A stretch of 64,000 nt of DNA from Methylobacterium nonmethylotrophicum (lineage in GTDB: Bacteria > Pseudomonadota > Alphaproteobacteria > Rhizobiales > Beijerinckiaceae), in NCBI RefSeq assembly GCF_004745635.1, contig NZ_SRLB01000033.1, forward strand, positions 1 through 64,000, given 5' to 3'. The notes under the pieces were generated by a model, which saw only the letters and a program-made list of their open reading frames with translations, had not been told where the DNA came from and made no database searches. Shown here one piece after another: positions 1 to 8,908 of the stretch; the stretch's first letter is position 1; each line of letters starts with the position of its first letter. Both the position numbers and the translations under genes were made by a program.

Positions 1-190
1 CATGCCCCGTCTCCCGCTCCCGTCGTCAGGAGCAGGGAATCACGCCCTCGCCGCGCGTGCAATTTGCAAGGAAACCCACTGACCCACGCCAAGCCCTTGC
101 ACGCGCGAAGACGTGTGCATAACCAATCCGCGCGATCTTCCAACGATTTAGCCGTTCTTCACGGCCGACGCGTGAACCTGCGCGACGCCG

Positions 191-346
191 TCAGTTGATG
201 CTGTAGGCCCGCTCGATGACGACGCCGCAGCTCTCGGCCAGGCTGAAGGCCATCTCGCGGGTCAGGCCGAAGATCAGCGGGGTCTCGCCGCGATAGAGCG
301 TGTAGCGGCCATCGGGCCGCACCGTGATGCGCACCGGATCGTGCAT
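191..346 (-). CDS. small hypothetical protein (51 aa)
   Basis: Encodes 51 residues from MHDPVRITVRPDG to ERAYSIN, with no signal peptide or membrane segment. The ATG at 346 is chosen because a strong GGAGGAGG ribosome binding site sits five bases upstream; upstream Met codons in the same frame would add an arginine/proline-rich stretch typical of out-of-frame GC-rich DNA. The product reads as short beta strands (VRITVRPDGRYTLYRG) followed by a helix. I recognise no family. It is followed on the same strand by nothing in the window and preceded by another small gene 188 bases upstream. Confidence 0.6.
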   Translation of the reverse strand: MHDPVRITVRPDGRYTLYRGETPLIFGLTREMAFSLAESCGVVIERAYSIN

Positions 347-534
347 GGGTGCCTCCTCCGTGGCCGGCCCGTTCATTGCGGTCCGGCTCAAGGGCAGGAA
401 GCTTAGGGTGATTCGGGGCGGCCGCGAAGGGGCAGAATGCGGGCCGCGTTGCGACGGCGCCTCGGGGTGCAGGGCGATCCGGAGGGAGAGGCGACTCGGA
501 ACGGAGAGGACCTCCGCTCGCGGGACCCGTGTGA

Positions 535-717
535 TCAGACCGCGCGCCGCTTCGTTCGTCCCCGGCGCTTCGTCTTCGTCTTCGGGTTCGCGGCCTTGCC
601 GAGTTCGGTGAGCGCCGCCCGCTGCCGGCGTCGCACCGCGTTGGCGGCATGACCCATCCAGAAGCCGGCGGCCCGGTTGGCGGCGGAGAGCCACAGGCTG
701 TACGGCGATCCCTTCAT
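535..717 (-). CDS. small basic hypothetical protein (60 aa)
   Basis: Sixty residues starting MKGSPYSLWLSAANRAAGFW and ending in a highly basic tail (KTKTKRRGRTKRRAV). A GGAGGTG ribosome binding site precedes the ATG at 717. The N-terminal half is amphipathic and aromatic, the C-terminal half lysine/arginine-rich, so nucleic-acid or polymer-granule association is conceivable, but no family is recognised. The same frame continues upstream without a credible start. Real-gene status rests on the ribosome binding site and the non-random composition. Confidence 0.55.
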   Translation of the reverse strand: MKGSPYSLWLSAANRAAGFWMGHAANAVRRRQRAALTELGKAANPKTKTKRRGRTKRRAV

Positions 718-776
718 GGCGACACGCACCTCCGCCCGGTCAACGGCCGGATCCTCCGGGAGGTTGCGGGGACGCC

Positions 777-1895
777 TCAGGGCTCCTCCGCCCGGCGGCC
801 GGTCCGCGGTGCATCGGCCCCCCGCTGCGCCTCCGGCCCGATCGACTGGCGCCACTCGGCGAGGAAGCGGGCGCGCTTGGCCCGGTCCTGCACCGCGAGC
901 AGCACCGGCCCGACGGTGATCGGCCGGAAGATCCCGGCGGCCGAGAGGCTCGGCGGCCCGTCGACCCCGGGCGGCAGCGGCCCGGTTCGGTCGAAGAAGA
1001 AGGCCTGCTCGCGCGAGACCCGCTGCCCGCGGGCGGAGAGAAGGTAGTCGAGGAACGCGAAGGCGTCCCCGGTCGCCCGGGCGGTGACCGGGACCAGGGC
1101 GGCGCGGCTCAGGACCAGGGTGTAGTCCCGCGGCACCACCAGGCCGAGGCGGGCGCCGCGCCGCATCGCCCCGTAGACGTAGGAGCCGAGCAGGTTGTAG
1201 CCGATGGCGATCCGCCCGGCCTCGAGGTCGGCGATCAGGTCGCCGGTGCAGCAGCGCACCCGCAGGTTCGCCCGCCCGAACGCCTCGACGAGGCGCCCGT
1301 AGGTGGCGGCATTGCGGGCGTCGTAGGCGGCGAACAGGTAGCCGATGCCCGACATCGTGATGTCGTAGGAGCCGATCCGTCCGGCATAGGCCTCGGGCTT
1401 GCGCCGCAGGAGGTCGACGAGCTCGACCCGGCTGCGCGGCAGGTCCTCGCGGGGCACGAGGTCGGGCCGGTAGGCGATCACCGCCGGCTCGGTGGTGAAG
1501 CCGAACACCTCGTCGCGCCAGGTCGCCCAGTCGGGCTGGCGCCCGGTCTCGATCGAGCGGTGCGCCCGGGCGCAGCCGTCATTGGCGAGCTTGATCAGGT
1601 GGTCGACCGACGAGGAGATCACCAGGTCCGCCGCGTAGCCGCTGCGCTCCCGCCCGGCCGCGCAGGCCGCCGCCACCTCGCCGAACAGGTCGGCGGTGAC
1701 GTATTCGTGGTAGACCACCGTCACGTCCGGATAGAGCTGCTGGTAGTCGCGGATCAGCGGCGCCATCGCGTCGAGGTCGGCGGCCGCCCGGATCGTCAGG
1801 GTCGTGCGCGCGGGCTCGCTCGCCGGGAAGCGGCGCGTCTCCGCGGCGGCGGCCGGGCCGGCGAGCGCGAGCAGGAGGGCGAGGAGCCGGATCAC
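777..1895 (-). CDS. periplasmic substrate-binding protein co-encoded with a two-component system
   Basis: A 372-residue exported solute-binding protein: residues 1-18 (MIRLLALLLALAGPAAAA) form a signal peptide, and the mature part resembles the iron/thiosulfate-type extracellular binding proteins (early AAADLDAMAPLIRDYQQLYP, later GYNLLGSYVYGAM). Its start overlaps the stop of the histidine kinase gene by four bases, so it is translationally coupled to the sensor. Binding proteins in TctDE-like operons commonly present ligand to the kinase, and that role is likelier here than transport because no permease or ATPase lies on this strand. The ligand cannot be told from sequence. The C-terminal tail is arginine-rich and probably disordered. 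Confidence 0.8.
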   Translation of the reverse strand: MIRLLALLLALAGPAAAAETRRFPASEPARTTLTIRAAADLDAMAPLIRDYQQLYPDVTVVYHEYVTADLFGEVAAACAAGRERSGYAADLVISSSVDHLIKLANDGCARAHRSIETGRQPDWATWRDEVFGFTTEPAVIAYRPDLVPREDLPRSRVELVDLLRRKPEAYAGRIGSYDITMSGIGYLFAAYDARNAATYGRLVEAFGRANLRVRCCTGDLIADLEAGRIAIGYNLLGSYVYGAMRRGARLGLVVPRDYTLVLSRAALVPVTARATGDAFAFLDYLLSARGQRVSREQAFFFDRTGPLPPGVDGPPSLSAAGIFRPITVGPVLLAVQDRAKRARFLAEWRQSIGPEAQRGADAPRTGRRAEEP

Positions 1896-3280
1896 GGCCG
1901 CGCCTCCCCTTCGGCCGGCAGGGCCAGGATCACCGCGAAGCCCCGCTCCGAATGGGACGCGAAGCGCATCTCGCCGCCATGGGCCGCCGCCACCTCGGCC
2001 GCGATGGTGAGGCCGAGGCCGGACCCGGCCGCGCCGCCGGAGGCGGACTGGAACGGCTCGCGCACCCGCGCCCAGTCGCTCGCCGGGATGCCGGGCCCGT
2101 CATCCTCCACCGCCAGCAGCACCCGGTCGCGCTCCCGCTCGACCCGGACCGTGAGCCGGCCGGGGGCGCCGTGCTTGAAGGCATTGTGGATCAGGTTGGC
2201 CAGGGCCTCGCGCAGGGCGATCGCGTCGCCGGAGATGGTCAGGGGCTCGTCCGGCCCCTCGTAGCCGATATCGACCGCCCGGTCGCCGGCCTGCTGCACG
2301 GCGTCGATCAGGGTGCGGCGGGCGAGCCCCGCCACGTCGACGGGGCCGAACGCCACCGCGCGGGCGCGGTGGATCACCATGGCGTGGTTGAGGAGCTGGT
2401 TGGTGAGGCGCCCGAGCTCCGCCGTGCGCTCGCGGACGCGGGCGAGCTGGTCGTGCCGGCGCGCCTCGTCGGTCTCGCTCGACAGGAGGTCGAGCTGGGC
2501 GGCGAGCGCGGTCAGCGGCGTGCGGATCTGGTGCGCCGCGTCGGCGATGAAGCGCTTCATCACCGCGACGTGGCCGGCGAGCCGCCCCATGAAGTGGTCG
2601 ATCGAGGCGACGAGGAGGTGGATCTCCCGCGGGGCGGCGAGGCCGAGCGGGTTGAGGTCGTTGGGGCCGCGGGCCGCCAGCACGCCCTCGATGGCGCGCA
2701 GGGGGCGCAACGCCGCGCGCACCGCCACCGCGACCGCCCCGAGGGCGAGCGCGCTCATCGCCAGGACCATCAGGCTCGCCTTGACGGTCAGCTCGCGGGC
2801 GAGCCGGGCCCGGGCCTCGCGGGTCTGGGCCACCACCACGGCGGCGAAGCCCGTCCGCGCCGCGTCCGGCACGTAGCGGCCGGCCACCACCGCCCGCACC
2901 GCCTGGCCGCGATGCTCCCAGTCGAGGAGGAGCGGCCCCCCGGCGAGGCGCGCCCGCTCGACCGGCACCGCGAGGTCGGCGTCCCCGGTGAGCAGACCGT
3001 CGGCGGGGTCGACCACCTTGTAGAAGATCCGGTCGCGGGGGCTGAGCGCCAGGGTCTCGAAGGCCGAGAAGGGCGGATCGACCGAGACCTCGCGCCCGTC
3101 GCTGGCGATGGTCTCGGCGATCTGCAGCGCCGCCCCGACGAGCAGCCGGTCATAGGCCTCGTCGGCCGCGAGCCGGGCCGAGGCCCAGGCGGCGACGAGG
3201 AGCAGGCCGGCGCCCGCGGCGAGGACGAGGGCCAGCACCGCGACGAGGCGGGCGAACAGCGAAGGCGTGCGGGGGATCAT
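1892..3280 (-). CDS. TctE-like sensor histidine kinase
   Basis: A 462-residue inner-membrane kinase. An N-terminal membrane segment (about residues 10-32) and a second (about 167-190) flank a periplasmic 2CSK_N-type sensor region. The dimerisation box carries the phospho-acceptor His250 in FIADAAHQIRTPLTAL, followed by an ATPase domain with an N-box (NLIHNAFKHG) and G-boxes (DDGPGIP, GSGLGLTIAAEV). It lies between the response regulator upstream and the binding protein downstream, overlapping the latter by four bases. TctE-family kinases normally control tricarboxylate or other organic-acid uptake; the ligand here is not known. The divergent ABC importer at 4.2-7.0 kb is the obvious candidate target. 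Confidence 0.88.
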   Translation of the reverse strand: MIPRTPSLFARLVAVLALVLAAGAGLLLVAAWASARLAADEAYDRLLVGAALQIAETIASDGREVSVDPPFSAFETLALSPRDRIFYKVVDPADGLLTGDADLAVPVERARLAGGPLLLDWEHRGQAVRAVVAGRYVPDAARTGFAAVVVAQTREARARLARELTVKASLMVLAMSALALGAVAVAVRAALRPLRAIEGVLAARGPNDLNPLGLAAPREIHLLVASIDHFMGRLAGHVAVMKRFIADAAHQIRTPLTALAAQLDLLSSETDEARRHDQLARVRERTAELGRLTNQLLNHAMVIHRARAVAFGPVDVAGLARRTLIDAVQQAGDRAVDIGYEGPDEPLTISGDAIALREALANLIHNAFKHGAPGRLTVRVERERDRVLLAVEDDGPGIPASDWARVREPFQSASGGAAGSGLGLTIAAEVAAAHGGEMRFASHSERGFAVILALPAEGEARP

Positions 3281-3348
3281 TCTCGGGGAAATCAGCTTCC
3301 TTCGGGGATCACGGCCGCAATCACGGCTCCCGGATCACGTGCATTGAA

Positions 3349-4026
3349 TCACGTCTCTTGGCAGACGACCTGGTAGCCGAGGCCGCGCAGCGTCCGGATC
3401 TCGGCCCTCGCGCCGGCGGCGGCGAGCTTGCGGCGCAGGCGCGCCACGATCTGCTCGACGGCGTTCTCGCTCGATTCCTCCTCGAAGGCGAAGACCCGCT
3501 CGAGGAGCTCGCCCTTGGCGAAGATGCGGCCCGGCCGGGCGGCCAGGATCTCGATCAGGGTCCATTCCCGCCGCGTCAGGTCGAGGGGCTCGCCCGCCAC
3601 GCTGGCGCTGCGGGCCTCCCGGTCGAGGCGCAGGTTGCCCAACGTGAGCGCGTTGTCGGCGTGGCCGGTGTTGCGGCGCAAGAGCGCCCGGACCCGCGCC
3701 TCCAGCTCGCGGAAGTCGAACGGCTTCACCAGGTAGTCGTCGGCGCCGAGATCCAGCGCCCCGACCCGGTCGTCGACCTCCGAGCGGGCGGTGAGCACCA
3801 GCACCGGCACCGGCCCTTTGCGGGCCCGCAGGCGCTTCAGGATCGCGAAGCCGTCGAGCCCCGGCAGGTTCACGTCGAGGATCACGAGGTCGTAGGCCTG
3901 GACCTCCAGCAGCGCGTCGCCCGCCGCGCCGTCGACCTCCCAGTCGACCGCGTGGCCGAGCGCCTTGAGGCGCGCCGCGATGGCCTCGCCGACGTCGCGC
4001 GTGTCCTCGACGAGCAGGATGCGCAC
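3349..4026 (-). CDS. TctD-like OmpR-family response regulator
   Basis: A 225-residue two-domain regulator. The receiver domain shows the acidic pair near residues 7-8 (LLVEDT), the phosphorylation site Asp51 (LVILDVNLPGLDGF), Thr79 and Lys101 (YLVKPF). The C-terminal winged helix has the OmpR/PhoB signature (LTRREWTLIEILA, then ENAVEQIVARLRRKL and IRTLRGLGY). The kinase gene follows after 68 bases. The 135-base gap to the plus-strand ABC transporter should hold divergent promoters and is a likely binding region. Confidence 0.92.
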   Translation of the reverse strand: MRILLVEDTRDVGEAIAARLKALGHAVDWEVDGAAGDALLEVQAYDLVILDVNLPGLDGFAILKRLRARKGPVPVLVLTARSEVDDRVGALDLGADDYLVKPFDFRELEARVRALLRRNTGHADNALTLGNLRLDREARSASVAGEPLDLTRREWTLIEILAARPGRIFAKGELLERVFAFEEESSENAVEQIVARLRRKLAAAGARAEIRTLRGLGYQVVCQET

Positions 4027-4161
4027 GAAAATTCCTCTTCGGTCGCGGGGTGGAGATATCTGTCAGTTTGGCAACAGGGTCGGACGCTACCCCAACGTCC
4101 AACGCCCGGCCAAGAGGCCGTGAAGCGGGCATCGCGACGGATCCACGGGGAGGTCACCATC

Positions 4162-4932
4162 ATGAATGCGCGTCCGGACATCATCCCCGAGCCCCTGCTC
4201 GCGGTCGAGGGCGTCACGCTCCAGTACAAGACCACCGATCACCTCGTCACCGCGACCTACCGGGTCGATTTCGAGGTGATGCCGGGCGACCGCTACATCC
4301 TGCTCGGGCCGTCGGGCTGCGGCAAGTCCACCCTGCTCAAGGCGATCGGCGGCTACATGAATCCGGTCGAGGGCGAGATCAGGCTCAAGGGCCGCAAGGT
4401 CACCGAGCCCGGCCCCGACCGGATGATGGTCTTCCAGGAATTCGACCAGCTCCTGCCCTGGAAGACCGTCAGGCAGAACGTCGCCTTCGCGCTCACGGCG
4501 TCCGGCCGCGCCACCGGCGCTGAAGCGGACGACCGGGCGATGGCCTATATCGAGAAGGTGGGTCTGGCGAAGTTCGCCGATTCCTTCCCGCACATGCTGT
4601 CGGGCGGCATGAAGCAGCGCGTGGCGATCGCCCGCGGCATGGCGATGGAGCCCGACATCCTGCTGATGGACGAGCCCTTCGCGGCCCTCGATGCGCTGAC
4701 CCGCCGCAAGATGCAGGACGAGTTGCTGCGCCTGTGGGAGGACACCCGGTTCACGGTGCTGTTCGTCACCCACTCGATCGAGGAGGCGATCAAGGTCGGC
4801 ACCCGCATCCTGCTGCTCTCGCCCCATCCGGGACAGGTCAAGGCGGAGCTCAACAGCCTGCCGGCCTCCGAACTCGGCACCGCCGCGCAGGGCGCCCTCG
4901 AGACCCGCATCAACGACATGCTGTTCGCCTGA
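4162..4932 (+). CDS. NitT/TauT-family ABC transporter ATPase
   Basis: A 256-residue ATPase of the nitrate/sulfonate/taurine importer type. Walker A is at residues 49-57 (GPSGCGKST), followed by a Q-loop (MVFQEFDQLLPWKT), signature LSGGMKQR, Walker B ILLMDEPFAALD and the H-loop (FVTHSIEEA). The ATG at 4162 follows a GGGGAGG ribosome binding site eight bases upstream; longer in-frame extensions reach back through the divergent regulator and are spurious. First gene of an ATPase-permease-binding protein operon transcribed away from the TctDE-like regulators. Substrate unresolved: sulfonates, nitrate/cyanate and pyrimidine precursors are all handled by this superfamily. Confidence 0.92.
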   Translation: MNARPDIIPEPLLAVEGVTLQYKTTDHLVTATYRVDFEVMPGDRYILLGPSGCGKSTLLKAIGGYMNPVEGEIRLKGRKVTEPGPDRMMVFQEFDQLLPWKTVRQNVAFALTASGRATGAEADDRAMAYIEKVGLAKFADSFPHMLSGGMKQRVAIARGMAMEPDILLMDEPFAALDALTRRKMQDELLRLWEDTRFTVLFVTHSIEEAIKVGTRILLLSPHPGQVKAELNSLPASELGTAAQGALETRINDMLFA

Positions 4933-4955
4933 CCTAAGAACCCGGGAGACACGCC

Positions 4956-5843
4956 GTGACCGCAACCGCCGCCCCCCTCAGCACACCCCTCAGGCCGCGA
5001 CCCGAGATCGTCCGCGAGACCGCCGCCCCCGGCGCGATCAGCGTCGAGCAGCGCCTGTCCTTCACCGAGCTGGCCTACCGCCAGAGCTGGCTGCGCAAGG
5101 CCCTGGTGCTCGCCGGTCTCGCGCTGCTCTGGGAGGTCTATGGCCGCTGGCTCGACAACCCGCTCCTGTTCCCGACCTTCAGCGCCACGGTCGAGGCCTT
5201 CGCCACGGCGGTCCTGAGCGGCGAGATCCCCGCGAAGGCGCTGGTCTCGCTCCAGACCCTCGCCATCGGCTACGGCATCGGCATCGGCTTAGCGGCGCTC
5301 CTGACCACGCTGGCGATCGGCTCGCGGCTGGGCACCGACCTGCTCGAGACCCTGACCGCGATGTTCAACCCCCTGCCGGCGATCGCGCTCCTGCCGCTGG
5401 CGCTGATCTGGTTCGGCCTCGGGCAGGGCAGCGTGGTCTTCGTCCTCGTCCACTCGGTGCTGTGGGCGATCGCGCTCAACACCCATGCGGGCTTCCGCTC
5501 GGTCTCGAACACGCTCCGGATGGTCGGGCTCAATTACGGCCTGCGCTCCTTAAGCCTGGTGAGGACGATCCTGATCCCGGCGGCCTTCCCGTCGATCCTC
5601 ACCGGCCTCAAGGTCGGCTGGGCCTTCGCCTGGCGCACGCTGATCGCGGCGGAGCTGGTCTTCGGCGTGTCCTCGGGCTCGGGCGGGCTCGGCTGGTACA
5701 TCTTCGAGAACCGCAACGCGCTCGAGACCACCAACGTCTTCGCCGGCCTGTTCACCGTCATCATGATCGGCCTGTTCGTCGAGAACGTGATCTTCGCCAA
5801 CATCGAGAAGAAGACCATCCGGCGCTGGGGCATGCAGCACTGA
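4956..5843 (+). CDS. NitT/TauT-family ABC transporter permease
   Basis: A 295-residue inner-membrane permease with a GTG start 23 bases after the ATPase stop. An N-terminal cytoplasmic stretch of about 45 residues precedes roughly six hydrophobic segments. The EAA-loop region (GLNYGLRSLSLVRTILIPAA) that docks on the ATPase is clear, as is the SsuC/TauC-like end (ENVIFANIEKKTIRRWG). It presumably works as a homodimer with the preceding ATPase. The following binding-protein gene begins 102 bases downstream on the same strand. Confidence 0.9.
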   Translation: MTATAAPLSTPLRPRPEIVRETAAPGAISVEQRLSFTELAYRQSWLRKALVLAGLALLWEVYGRWLDNPLLFPTFSATVEAFATAVLSGEIPAKALVSLQTLAIGYGIGIGLAALLTTLAIGSRLGTDLLETLTAMFNPLPAIALLPLALIWFGLGQGSVVFVLVHSVLWAIALNTHAGFRSVSNTLRMVGLNYGLRSLSLVRTILIPAAFPSILTGLKVGWAFAWRTLIAAELVFGVSSGSGGLGWYIFENRNALETTNVFAGLFTVIMIGLFVENVIFANIEKKTIRRWGMQH

Positions 5844-5945
5844 GGACATGAAGCGCCACATCCCCCTGGACCGGCCGCGGCCCAGGGGGCAAGAACGACG
5901 AAATCCGACGGCGAAATCCGCAACGACACCGGGAGGCTCACCGCA

Positions 5946-6962
5946 ATGTTCGCTCGCAAGATCCTCGGCCTGGCGGCCGGCGCCGCCCTGGCGCTCTCGA
6001 TGGCCCTCGCCCCGGCCCGCGCCGAGGTGTCCGAGGTCCGCATCTCCAAGGGCTACGGCGTCCTCTACCTGCCGCTCTTCGTGATGCAGGAGAAGAAGTT
6101 CCTGGAATCCCAGGCCGCCAAGGCGGGCCTGGGCGACGTCAAGGTGACCTGGCTCACGCTGGATGGCGGCAACGTCATCAACGACGCGATGATCGCCGGC
6201 TCCCTCGACATCGCCGGCACCGGCGCCCCGGGCTTCCTCGCCCTGTGGGCGAAGGGGCGCGGCAGCGCCAAGACCGAGGTGATCGGCGTCTCCGGCATGT
6301 CGACCACGGCGCTCGACCTGAACGTCAACAAGCCGGAGATCAAGTCGCTCGCCGACTTCACCCCGAAGGACAAGATCGCGATCCCGGGCATCAAGACCTC
6401 GCTCGCCGCGGTGGTGCTGCAGATGGCGGTGGCCAAGCAGTTCGGGCCGGAGAACTACAGCAAGCTCGATTCGAGCACCGTCGGCCTGCCCCACCCGGAG
6501 GCGGTCGCCGCCCTCCTGTCGGGCAAGACCGAGATCGTCGCCCACTTCGCCTCGCCGCCCTTCACCCAGGTCGAGCGCGCCGACCCGAAGATCCGCACCA
6601 TCCTCAAGGCCTCCCAGGTCTTCGGCGACATCACCCTCGACGTGGTGTTCGCGCTCAAGCGCTTCACCGAGGCGAACCCGAAGATCACCCAGGCCTTCCT
6701 GGCTGCCCTCGACGAGTCCTGCGACTTCATCGTCAAGAACAAGGCCGAGACCGCCGCGATCTTCGCCCGCGCCTCGAAGGTGAAGGTAGCGCCCGAGGAG
6801 GTCGCGCAGATCCTCGAGGACCCGGACAGCCGGTTCTCGGCGACGCCGCACGGGATCATGGAGTTCGTGACCTTCATGCACCGGGCCGGCATCATGAAGA
6901 CCAAGCCGGCGACCTGGCAGGACCTGTTCATCCCGGCCCTGCGCGAGCGCGCCGGCAGCTGA
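5946..6962 (+). CDS. NitT/TauT-family ABC transporter substrate-binding protein
   Basis: A 338-residue exported binding protein with a signal peptide at residues 1-26 (cleavage after ALAPARA). The mature part follows the SsuA/TauA/NMT1 pattern: RISKGYGVLYLPLFVMQEK, then GGNVINDAMIAGSLDIAGTGAPGFLALWA, and IAIPGIKTSLAAVVLQMAV. It is the last gene of the importer operon and is followed by a hairpin with a T-run. The ligand is not readable from sequence; position beside the TctDE-like system suggests an inducible uptake substrate. Confidence 0.9.
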   Translation: MFARKILGLAAGAALALSMALAPARAEVSEVRISKGYGVLYLPLFVMQEKKFLESQAAKAGLGDVKVTWLTLDGGNVINDAMIAGSLDIAGTGAPGFLALWAKGRGSAKTEVIGVSGMSTTALDLNVNKPEIKSLADFTPKDKIAIPGIKTSLAAVVLQMAVAKQFGPENYSKLDSSTVGLPHPEAVAALLSGKTEIVAHFASPPFTQVERADPKIRTILKASQVFGDITLDVVFALKRFTEANPKITQAFLAALDESCDFIVKNKAETAAIFARASKVKVAPEEVAQILEDPDSRFSATPHGIMEFVTFMHRAGIMKTKPATWQDLFIPALRERAGS

Positions 6963-6998
6963 TCCCCTGGGTCGCCGTCGGCGGGCCCCCACGTCACC

Positions 6999-7033
6999 GG
7001 CCTCTTCACGCTGCGGCGCGGAGAGGCTTTTTT
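6999..7033 (+). terminator. intrinsic terminator after the ABC importer operon
   Basis: GGCCTCTTC pairs with GGAGAGGC across a loop of about 12 bases, immediately followed by six T residues (7028-7033). It lies 37 bases after the binding-protein stop codon, in the right orientation to end the importer transcript. Confidence 0.65.
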
Positions 7034-7060
7034 ACCTCTGGTTAAGCATGCCCCGCCCTG

Positions 7061-7276
7061 ATGGGGGCCATGCCGACTCACCCGACGCAGCTCCTCCCGC
7101 CCCTGGATCCGCTCGCGGATGCCCGGGCCCTCCAGGCCAGCATCGTGGCCCTGCGCCACCTGCTGGCGGCCCAGAGCCGCCAGCTCGACGCCATCGAGCG
7201 CCGCCTCTCCCCCGCCTGCAGCCCGGCGGAAGCCGGGGCACGGCGCCTGCGCGCCCTCAAGGCCGGCGGCGACTGA
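7061..7276 (+). CDS. small hypothetical protein (about 70 aa), probably helical
   Basis: Begins MGAMPTHPTQLLPPLDPLAD and continues with a probable coiled helix (ARALQASIVALRHLLAAQSR, then QLDAIERRL) before a short tail. The second Met (7070) is an equally possible start; GGGGG precedes it, but neither start has a textbook ribosome binding site. No family recognised. It lies just after the terminator of the ABC operon and so is probably transcribed separately. Confidence 0.45.
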   Translation: MGAMPTHPTQLLPPLDPLADARALQASIVALRHLLAAQSRQLDAIERRLSPACSPAEAGARRLRALKAGGD

Positions 7277-7449
7277 GCCCGGGGCGTCGCCCCGGCCGAA
7301 CGCGCCGGGGCGCAACCCCACAGTGCAGAGTTTCGAGTCGTGCACGTGGGTGACCAGGCCGTAACCCTGATCGCGGCCCGGTGGGACCGGGCTTTGCCGC
7401 ACCGCGTTATCCGGTCGACGAACAGTCGGACAGAGAGGAGCGCCGGAGC

Positions 7450-7689
7450 GTGGATACCTGCAGCGGTACACCCGTCAGCTTGACCTTGGGTCGACGCAGG
7501 ATCGAGGGTGTCCTGCGTGCCGTGGGCGAGTTCGTCGACATGCCCGGAGAGCCCGGAAGCCCGGGGCGCCGGTTGCGCAACCTGATCCTCGATTTCGGCC
7601 CGGCCTGCGCCCCGGTCGAGGTGTGGCTGGCGGAGCCGGAGCCGGCCGGCCCGCCGGCGCCCTGCCTCACGCCTTCATCAAGGACCTGA
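7450..7689 (+). CDS. small hypothetical protein (79 aa), PilZ-like in size
   Basis: A GTG start at 7450 is chosen because GAGAGGAG lies about nine bases upstream; the longer ATG-started reading frame at 7381 has no ribosome binding site. The product (MDTCSGTPVSLTLGRRRIEG, then VLRAVGEFVDMPGEPG) looks like a small beta-rich domain: an RRRIEGVLRAVGEF strand pair, then LRNLILDFGP and VEVWLAEPE. Its 3' end overlaps the convergent receiver gene by 23 bases. No family assigned. Confidence 0.5.
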   Translation: MDTCSGTPVSLTLGRRRIEGVLRAVGEFVDMPGEPGSPGRRLRNLILDFGPACAPVEVWLAEPEPAGPPAPCLTPSSRT

Positions 7690-8056
7690 GGACCTCCAGG
7701 ATGTCGTCACCGCGGCAGGGCCGGGCGACGAAGCGGGCATGGGCCGGCATCCGGTCGGGATCGGGCTTGCTGCGGCCGGAGACGACGACGATCGGCAGGT
7801 CGGGCCGCATCTGGGCGGCTGCCCGGGCGAGGTCGAAGCCGTCGGTCTTGCCGGAGAGTTCCACGTCGGTGATCAGCGCGACGATGTCGTCGCGGCCGGT
7901 CAGGAGGCCGAGGGCGCGCTCGGCGGAGGCCGATTGCAGCGCCTCGTAGCCGGCCGCATCGAGCACGTCGCTGAGGTCCATGATGGTCAGCGCCTCGTCC
8001 TCCACCACCAGGATCACGGGCCGCTCGTCCTTTGCAGTCACGGTGTCGCTTCCCAC
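7667..8056 (-). CDS. single-domain response regulator (CheY-like receiver)
   Basis: About 129 residues of a stand-alone receiver domain: the acidic pair is in VILVVEDEALT, the phosphorylation site in IVALITDVELSGKTDGFDLA, and the switch region is IVVVSGRSKPDPD. The usual Lys-Pro near the end appears as VARPCRGDDI, so the conserved lysine is replaced by arginine, which may alter phosphorylation. Two GTG starts are possible (8056 or 8041); the first follows AAGGACAGG, the second GGGAAG. No output domain and no kinase next to it, so it is an orphan. Confidence 0.75.
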   Translation of the reverse strand: MGSDTVTAKDERPVILVVEDEALTIMDLSDVLDAAGYEALQSASAERALGLLTGRDDIVALITDVELSGKTDGFDLARAAAQMRPDLPIVVVSGRSKPDPDRMPAHARFVARPCRGDDILEVLRSLMKA

Positions 8057-8341
8057 GTCGCCTGTCCTTGCCGGTCGGACCCGCCCCGGCGGCGCCTGCC
8101 CGGGAGCGGCGCGGTCGGCGGGCGGTGTCTGTCTTCGGGCGGCCGATCCCGGCCGGCCGGCGCGGGCGCACCGGCCGTTGATCCAAACGACGGATCCCCT
8201 GCACCGGTTGCAGCGGTGCCGTGCCCGCACCGGCGCGGAATCGGCGGGCCGGGCGATCTCGCGCTTGCGCCAAGGCCCGCGCCCCGCTAGAGGACGGCAC
8301 CTGACCCGAACGGGCGGCGCGCCGCCCCGCAGGTCTGGCCC

Positions 8342-8431
<90 letters not shown>

Positions 8432-8505
8432 GAAATCCTTACAAATCACTGACTTCAAATAGGTTTTCGACGAGGTCAGGGTTCGTGCCCTGGGGCATCG
8501 GCCGT

Positions 8506-8598
8506 TCAGATGCCGAACCGCCCGGCCACCTGCGGGCAGGATAGGCCTTGCTGCAAGGCAGCAACGTCGCGACGACAACGATCGATGGACAGGGCGGC
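8506..8598 (-). pseudogene. possible IS630-type transposase N-terminal relic
   Basis: The minus strand reads ALSIDRCRRDVAALQQGLSC followed by PQVAGRFGI and a stop. IS630-family transposases begin with a helix-turn-helix of the form LSxDLRxRVVAAVxxGLSCRQ followed by AAxRFGVS, which this matches over about 28 residues. No further transposase sequence is evident beyond the stop. Judged by eye only and could be chance similarity. Confidence 0.3.
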
Positions 8599-8839
8599 GG
8601 GCACGGCTCCTCCTGCCCGCGCCAAGACGTTGATCGCCGAAAGGCGACCTCCACATGGGAGCGTGACCGCGCTGAACCAAGCGGTGCGATGTCGGCCTGA
8701 TCGGTAAATGCGCGAAGGGCGCGCCCAGATGCCTCCGCAACCGTTCGAAGGCACCTGCTCGGGTTGCGCGCGTCGGCAGCGCGCCCCTGATCGGAGCCGC
8801 TCGAACGGCTGCCCGTCACCCGGCAACGGACTTGGTGTC

Positions 8840-8908
8840 CCTCACGAAACTCCCGATCGCCGGTATTGCTCAGTATGGCGGCCTCGGCGCAGCGGGAGTT
8901 CCGTGAGG
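8840..8908. repeat. 16-base inverted repeat with 37-base spacer
   Basis: CCTCACGAAACTCCCG (8840-8855) and CGGGAGTTCCGTGAGG (8893-8908) are inverted copies with one mismatch. The pair could be abutting ends of a deleted insertion sequence or a large hairpin. It lies in the post-tRNA scar. Confidence 0.5.
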
